A stretch of DNA of 18,942 bases from B1 sp034439755. GTDB lineage: Bacteria; Bacteroidota; Bacteroidia; UKL13-3. Of the stretch, positions 14,352 to 18,942 are shown piece after piece. The position numbers and the translations under genes were made by a program. Below the pieces are notes generated by a model that was not told where the DNA came from, searched no databases, and saw nothing but the letters and a program-made list of their open reading frames with translations. Positions within the stretch are counted from its first letter, which is position 1; each line of letters begins with the position of its first letter. The stretch is taken from positions 1 to 18,942 of the forward strand of contig JAWXAZ010000037.1 of the NCBI GenBank assembly GCA_034439755.1, read 5' to 3'.

Positions 14352-17213
14352 TTATTTTTCCATGTAAGCCTCAATAGGCAAACAAGCACAAATTAGGTTT
14401 CTATCGCCATGGGTATTGTTTACTCTACCCACGGTTGGCCAAAATTTAGCAGCCCTAATATAAGGCAACGGATAAGCAGCTTCGTTTCTTGTATATGCAT
14501 GATTCCATTCTTCTGCAATAACCATAGAAGCCGTGTGTGGTGCATTCTTTAAAACATTATCTGTTTTGTCTGCAGCACCACTTTCAATGGCATTAACCTC
14601 TGCTTTTATAGCAAGCATGGCATCACAAAAACGATCCAATTCAGATTTAGGCTCGCTCTCTGTTGGCTCAATCATAACCGTTCCCGCTACCGGAAAACTC
14701 ATAGTTGGTGCATGAAAGCCATAATCCATTAAGCGCTTAGCAATGTCTTCTGCTTCCACACCAGTTGCGCCCTTAAATATGCGTGTATCCAAAATCATTT
14801 CATGCGCACACCTGCCTTTGCTACCAGAATACATTATTTGGTAATCATTCTCTAAACGTGCTTTGATATAATTTGCATTTAAAATTGCATACTTAGTGGC
14901 ATTCTCTAATCCTTCTGTGCCCATCATTTTGATGTATGCATAAGAGATTAATAAAATAGATGCACTTCCCCATGGAGCAGCAGATACGGCCGACATTGCT
15001 TGACTTCCTCCACCCATATCAACCACAACGTGACCAGGTAAGAAAGGAACTAAATGCTTGGCAACGCCAATTGGTCCCATGCCAGGACCTCCGCCACCGT
15101 GAGGTATGCAAAAAGTCTTGTGCAAGTTAAGGTGACAAACATCGGCACCAATAATTGCCGGACTAGTAAGGCCAACTTGCGCATTCATGTTTGCGCCATC
15201 CATGTAAACCTGACCACCATTTTCGTGAATCAAGGCACACACATCTTGAATTTGCTCTTCAAAAATTCCGTATGTAGAAGGATAAGTTACCATTAAACAA
15301 GCCAAATTATCTTTGTGCTCAATTGCCCTTGCCCTTAAATCTTCAATGTCTACATATCCATTCTCTAAAGTCTTGGTAACAATTACTTTCATGCCAGCCA
15401 TTGCCGCACTAGCAGGATTGGTGCCATGGGCAGAAGATGGAATTAAAGCAATGTTTCTATGTGATTGACCAATGCTCTTAAAATATTCGCGAATAACCAT
15501 TAATCCAGCATATTCTCCTTGCGCACCCGCATTAGGTTGCAAGCTAATGCCTGCAAAGCCTGTTACTTCTTTTAAAGCATGGGTTAAATCTTCAAAAATT
15601 TGGGTATAACCTGTAGCTTGGTTAAGCGGCACAAAAGGGTGCAATTGTCCAAATCCAGGCATGGTTACCGGAATCATTTCTGCGGTTGCATTTAACTTCA
15701 TGGTACATGAACCCAAAGCAATCATAGAATGACATAAGGAAAGATCTTTTGATTCTAATAACTTAATATAACGCAACATTTCATGCTCGCTGTGGTACGA
15801 ATTAAATACCGGGTGTGTCATAAATTCACTTGTGCGGGCATACCTATTTGGCACCATTAATTCAACAATAGCAGCTTGCTCCTTGTTAATAGTTTTGCCA
15901 GTTAAAACACTTGCCAATTGATTGATATCTGCAAGGGTATGCGTTTCGTCAATTGAAACCCTTACATGTTTATCATCAACCAATGCAATATTAATTTCTG
16001 CTTTTAAACAGTTTTCAAAGGCTTGGGCAGCGTTTGGAACTTGTATGGTAATGGTATCAAAATAATGTTTATTTACTACAGATAATCCGTTTTCAGAAAC
16101 ACCTTTCGCAAGCGTTTGGGTTAGACCGTGAACCCTGCCAGCTATGCCTTTAAGGCCTTTTGGACCATGGTAAACGCCGTACATGCTTGCCATAATGGAA
16201 AGTAAAACTTGGGCAGTGCAAATATTAGAAGTGGCTTTTTCTCTTTTAATATGTTGCTCGCGTGTTTGTAAAGCCATCCGCAAAGCCGAATTACCTTGAC
16301 TATCGATAGAAATACCAATTAAACGACCCGGCATTTGGCGCTTATATGCATCCTTAGTTGCAAAAAATCCTGCATGTGGTCCGCCGTATCCCATAGGTAC
16401 ACCAAAGCGTTGGGCTGAACCAATTACCACGTCTGCGCCCCATTCTCCTGGAGGCGTTAATAAACTTAAACTAAGCAAATCTGCCGCTACCGCCACCATT
16501 ACATTTTCTTGAATGGCCTTGGCCATAAATTCGCTGTAATCTATCACAGAACCATCGCCTGCTGGGTATTGAAGCAAGGCGCCAAAATAGGTCTCATCAA
16601 ACACCACGGTGTTGTAATCGCCTACCACCAACTCCACGCCAATTGGCTCGGTGCGGGTTCTTAACACATCAATAGTTTGAGGAAAAACCAAGTTAGAAAC
16701 AAAGAATTTATGGGCTTTTTCTTTTTTAGTTTCGGCATACAACATGTGCATGGCCTCGCCAGCCGCAGTGCCTTCATCTAACAAAGAGGCATTGGCAATC
16801 TCCATTCCGGTTAATTCAATTACCATGGTTTGGTAATTCAACAAGGCCTCTAAACGACCTTGGGCAATCTCTGCTTGGTAAGGTGTATAAGCAGTGTACC
16901 AGCCTGGGTTTTCGAAAATATTTCTCAATACCACGTTGGGGGTAAAATTGCCGTAATAGCCCTGACCCAAGTAGTTTTTATAGATTTTGTTTTTATTGGC
17001 AACCTTATTAAGCATGTCCAACAATTCATTTTCTGTTAAAGGCTCAGATAAATTCATGCGCTGTTTAAGGCGTATGTGTGCCGGTATAGTTTCATCAATT
17101 AGTTGCTCTAAGCTCGATACACCAATGGTTTTAAGCATTGCATCTGTATCATGTGCCATAGATGAATTGTGACGATAAATAAACTCGTCGCGGTGGTTTG
17201 CTTTGATTTGCAT
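14352..17213 (-). CDS. gcvP: Glycine dehydrogenase (decarboxylating), glycine cleavage P protein
   Basis: P protein of the glycine cleavage system: it decarboxylates glycine using PLP and passes the aminomethyl group to the lipoyl H protein in the cytoplasm. The 953 residues match the single-chain form, with both homologous halves fused. Visible motifs include FIYRH at the start and DEGTAAGEAM, YGGPHAGFFA and REQHIKREKATSNICTAQ in the N-terminal half. The C-terminal half has CHSMIALGSCTMKLNATAEM, SSAHGTNPASAAMAGM and the PLP lysine Lys699 in HLNLHKTFCIPHGGGGPGMGP. The N-terminal family signature usually reads RHIGP and here reads RHNSS, a minor deviation. gcvT and gcvH are not adjacent, which is common in Bacteroidota. 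No glycine riboswitch is seen upstream. Confidence 0.97.
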   Translation of the reverse strand: MQIKANHRDEFIYRHNSSMAHDTDAMLKTIGVSSLEQLIDETIPAHIRLKQRMNLSEPLTENELLDMLNKVANKNKIYKNYLGQGYYGNFTPNVVLRNIFENPGWYTAYTPYQAEIAQGRLEALLNYQTMVIELTGMEIANASLLDEGTAAGEAMHMLYAETKKEKAHKFFVSNLVFPQTIDVLRTRTEPIGVELVVGDYNTVVFDETYFGALLQYPAGDGSVIDYSEFMAKAIQENVMVAVAADLLSLSLLTPPGEWGADVVIGSAQRFGVPMGYGGPHAGFFATKDAYKRQMPGRLIGISIDSQGNSALRMALQTREQHIKREKATSNICTAQVLLSIMASMYGVYHGPKGLKGIAGRVHGLTQTLAKGVSENGLSVVNKHYFDTITIQVPNAAQAFENCLKAEINIALVDDKHVRVSIDETHTLADINQLASVLTGKTINKEQAAIVELMVPNRYARTSEFMTHPVFNSYHSEHEMLRYIKLLESKDLSLCHSMIALGSCTMKLNATAEMIPVTMPGFGQLHPFVPLNQATGYTQIFEDLTHALKEVTGFAGISLQPNAGAQGEYAGLMVIREYFKSIGQSHRNIALIPSSAHGTNPASAAMAGMKVIVTKTLENGYVDIEDLRARAIEHKDNLACLMVTYPSTYGIFEEQIQDVCALIHENGGQVYMDGANMNAQVGLTSPAIIGADVCHLNLHKTFCIPHGGGGPGMGPIGVAKHLVPFLPGHVVVDMGGGSQAMSAVSAAPWGSASILLISYAYIKMMGTEGLENATKYAILNANYIKARLENDYQIMYSGSKGRCAHEMILDTRIFKGATGVEAEDIAKRLMDYGFHAPTMSFPVAGTVMIEPTESEPKSELDRFCDAMLAIKAEVNAIESGAADKTDNVLKNAPHTASMVIAEEWNHAYTRNEAAYPLPYIRAAKFWPTVGRVNNTHGDRNLICACLPIEAYMEK

Positions 17214-17567
17214 ATTGTTTTATTTTGTCTATTGCTTATTGGAGGGGCAAATTTATCTTTTTTTGACTATCACATGTAAATAATTTCAGCTAATTCTCTT
17301 GATTTTTGTCATGATTAAAAGTGCTTTAAAATGAGTTAATTAAAATTGTTAGCTTGTTTGTATTTAAACCCTAAAAAGCGTATTTTGTTTGCCTACATTT
17401 CCCCATTTTTGTCATATTATGCCAATTATAATTTTTAAATAGCCCAAACTTATTTGATAATTTTACTAGGATAAATGCCGATATTACAAGATTATAGTAC
17501 AACAAAATTTTTATCGAAATTGGACTTTATATTTTGTGTTTTCGTTATTAATCTTGTTATTTAAACC
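17214..17567. other. 354-nt intergenic region
   Basis: A very AT-rich divergent gap between gcvP and the DUF2167 pseudogene. Apart from the gcvP promoter near its left end I find no ORF, tRNA, riboswitch fold or strong terminator. The phrase tatttaaacc occurs twice, near 17361 and near 17557 just before the pseudogene start, within loosely similar context (cttgtt). A promoter for the rightward gene is not clear; tatattttgtg near 17529-17539 only loosely resembles the -7 element. Confidence 0.5.
17248..17280 (-). promoter_or_regulatory. Putative gcvP promoter
   Basis: The minus strand reads TAAATTTG (17255-17248), a perfect TAnnTTTG -7 element, with a weaker TTTA in place of TTTG 21 nt upstream (17280-17277). 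Transcription would start near 17241, giving a leader of about 27 nt before the gcvP ATG at 17213. Confidence 0.5.
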
Positions 17568-18621
17568 ATGAAATTAAAACTACTTATTGTTTGCTTTGCT
17601 TTTATGAGTTCTTTTTCTGTTAGGGCCCAGAAGGTTGACCAAGAAGGAAAAATCAATGTTGAAGCTTTAATGGACGAATTCAAAAGAATGGATTCTATCG
17701 AAAAAACATTTACTTACCAACAAGGACTAATTCAGTTGCCTAATGGAGTTGCTAAACTAAATGTGCCTAAGGGGTTTAAATATTTGGATGCTACACAGTC
17801 AAAAAGAGTTTTAGTTGATTTGTGGGGAAACCCCGAAAATGATAATGTGTCTTTGGGACTTCTTCTGCCCGATTCACAAGGAGTTATGTCGTTCAATGGA
17901 TTTGTTTTCAATATTCAATATGATGAAATTGGGTTTGTTGAGGATAACGATGCAAGCGATATTAATTATGAGGAACTATTAGCAGAAATGCAAAAGGATA
18001 TGGAGGCCGAAAACACATAAAGAGTGAAAAATGGTTTTGATGCCATAACCATTTTAGGTTGGGCAACTGTGCCATATTACTACAAGGAGAAAAATATTTT
18101 ACAATGGGCTAAGGAAGCAAAATTTGGTGAAAGTGAAACCAATACCCTAAATTATAATGTGCGAATTTTAGGAAGAAAAGGCGTATTGGTTTTAAACGCA
18201 ATTGCTGCCATGAACGACCTACCATTGGTTCAAAAGGAAATTCCAAATGTGCTCAATATTATCCAGTTTAATGAAGGCTTTCAATACAGAGATTTTGAAC
18301 CAGGGGTTTGATAATGTGGCTGCCATAACCATTGGAGGATTGGTGGCGGGTAAGGTTTTGGCAAAAGTGGGTTTCTTTGCCATTATGCTAAAATTTTGGA
18401 AATTATTGGCATTAGCGGCTGCTGGATTATTTGGTGCATTTTGGAAGAAAATAACAGGTAAAAAGGACCACGAATATGTTTATGAAAATACAGAAACAAT
18501 TCCAGAAAACGCTCAGGTAATTTTAGAAAGCACCAAAATAATTCCAGCAAACAATAATGCTAATTCTTTGATTGCAGAAGCTAATTCTGAGAATGAATCA
18601 AATGGGAATTATGAATTATGA
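17568..18621 (+). pseudogene. DUF2167-family membrane protein, interrupted by a stop and a frameshift
   Basis: Three reading-frame pieces together give one protein of about 350 residues. The first (17568-18020) has a signal peptide (to about RAQ, residue 21), then YQQGLIQLPNGVAKLNVP and LWGNPENDNVSLGLLLP. The segment IGFVEDNDASDINYEELL ends this piece. These match the DUF2167 pattern. TAA at 18018-18020 interrupts it in frame; the same frame continues RVKNGFDAITILGWA, LNYNVRILGRKGVLVLNAIA, to GFQYRDFEPG. The frame is then lost at GGGG (18303-18306): removing one G restores FDNVAAITIGGLVAGKVLAKVG, the family's C-terminal membrane region, followed by LKFWKLLALAAAGLFGAFWKK. The last codons lie inside AATTATG heptamers, so the C-terminus is probably not original. 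Most likely a decaying gene; recoding or sequence error are alternatives. The family's function is unknown to me. Confidence 0.8.
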
Positions 18622-18653
18622 ATTATGAATTATGAATTATGAGTTATGAATTA
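18607..18653 (+). repeat. AATTATG heptamer array
   Basis: Five perfect heptamers (18607-18641) and one variant, AGTTATG (18642-18648), are followed by a partial unit (18649-18653). The array begins inside the last codons of the DUF2167 pseudogene and supplies its stop codon (TGA at 18619-18621). The reverse-complement heptamer (CATAATT) recurs in every downstream repeat unit. Short AT-rich heptamer arrays of this kind are scattered through some bacterial genomes. Confidence 0.9.
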
Positions 18654-18723
18654 AGAATTAAGAATTATTGGGTGGTTGCTGAAGGTTTTTTGTTTCATAA
18701 TTCATAACTCATAATTCATAATT
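18628..18723. repeat. 26-bp perfect inverted repeat with 44-nt loop
   Basis: The arm 18628-18653 is the exact reverse complement of 18698-18723. Both arms are built from the same heptamers on opposite strands. The intervening core (ggtggttgctgaagg and a T6 run) is the part conserved in the following tandem units. The transcript could form a long hairpin and may end transcription of the pseudogene. Confidence 0.85.
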
Positions 18724-18942
18724 AATTGCACAATTAGGCTAAAGTATGAATTAAGAATTATTAGGTGGTTGCTGAAGGTTTTTTGTTTCATAATTCATAA
18801 TTCATAATTAATTGCACAATTAGGCTAAAGTATGAATTAAGAATTATTAGGTGGTTGCTGAAGGTTTTTTGTTTCATAATTCATAACTCATAATTCATAA
18901 TTAATTGCACAATTAGGCTAAAGTATGAATTAAGAATTATTG
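18652..18942. repeat. Minisatellite of 93/86-bp units, continuing past the window
   Basis: Units begin at 18652, 18745, 18831 and 18924 (the last cut by the window edge), so lengths are 93, 86 and 93 bp. The second unit is shorter by exactly one heptamer: it lacks one CATAACT-type unit in its CATAATT tail. Apart from that only a few bases differ. Each unit contains a short conserved core, ggtggttgctgaagg, then T6, the heptamer tail, and aattgcacaattaggctaaag. Units follow one another with no unique spacer. No protein-coding role is evident. Confidence 0.9.

Noticed and set aside
17214..17567. Glycine riboswitch upstream of gcvP
   Set aside because: The likely promoter leaves a leader of only about 27 nt, too short for the aptamer, and no aptamer-like core is seen in the gap.
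18652..18942. Possible CRISPR array
   Set aside because: Units abut directly and are alike along their whole length; there are no unique spacers between short repeats and no cas genes.
18652..18942. Small minus-strand peptides (starting MKQKTFSNHL) repeated in each minisatellite unit
   Set aside because: Frames of about 29 codons recur only because the unit recurs and one length is divisible by three; there is no sign of selection on the protein and the 86-bp unit breaks the pattern.

Overview
The window looks like chromosomal DNA from a member of the Bacteroidota. The evidence is AT-rich sequence, a SusC/SusD-type outer-membrane pair, a GldB-type lipoprotein, several PorT/OmpA-style beta-barrel proteins, and two good matches to the Bacteroidota promoter element TAnnTTTG. 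The genus cannot be named from the sequence. Most of the window is ordinary cell-envelope and central-metabolism genes. There is no phage, integrase, transposase, CRISPR array, tRNA or rRNA gene that I can support.

Layout. Positions 2-3042 (+) hold two envelope genes: a 5'-truncated protein with barrel-like segments, a proline-rich linker and a C-terminal SPOR domain, then an OmpA-like protein with two calcium-type DxDxDG repeats. A long hairpin followed by eight T lies between them and covers the second gene's start codon. A bidirectional terminator separates this pair from a convergent monofunctional transglycosylase (mtgA, 3095-3832, -). A membrane-anchored metallophosphoesterase (3951-5255, +) is divergent from mtgA. 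Next come nadE (5285-6943, -) and, only 9 nt upstream of it on the same strand, a PorT-like barrel gene (6953-7684, -). They probably share a well-formed promoter at 7705-7736. Divergent from these is gldB (7775-8770, +). An isolated susC-susD pair (8879-13439, +) follows and ends in a strong terminator. A MOSC-domain protein (13505-14320, +) and gcvP (14352-17213, -) converge on a shared terminator. A 354-nt gap carries the likely gcvP promoter.

The right end is degraded and repetitive. A DUF2167-family membrane-protein gene (17568-18621, +) carries one in-frame TAA and one apparent +1 frameshift. Its 3' end runs into AATTATG heptamer repeats, which lead into a minisatellite with 93-bp and 86-bp units that continues past the window edge.

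How the genes relate. SPOR and OmpA domains bind peptidoglycan and MtgA polymerises it, so the left third is envelope-centred. The SusC/SusD pair takes up an unknown nutrient through the outer membrane. NadE and GcvP are housekeeping enzymes for NAD synthesis and glycine cleavage. I see no dedicated new multi-gene system. The observations most worth checking are: the A10 tract that puts the natural-looking susC start one base out of frame; the terminator-like hairpin over the OmpA-family start codon; the doubly interrupted DUF2167 gene, whose second lesion resembles a +1 recoding site; and the heptamer/minisatellite block.
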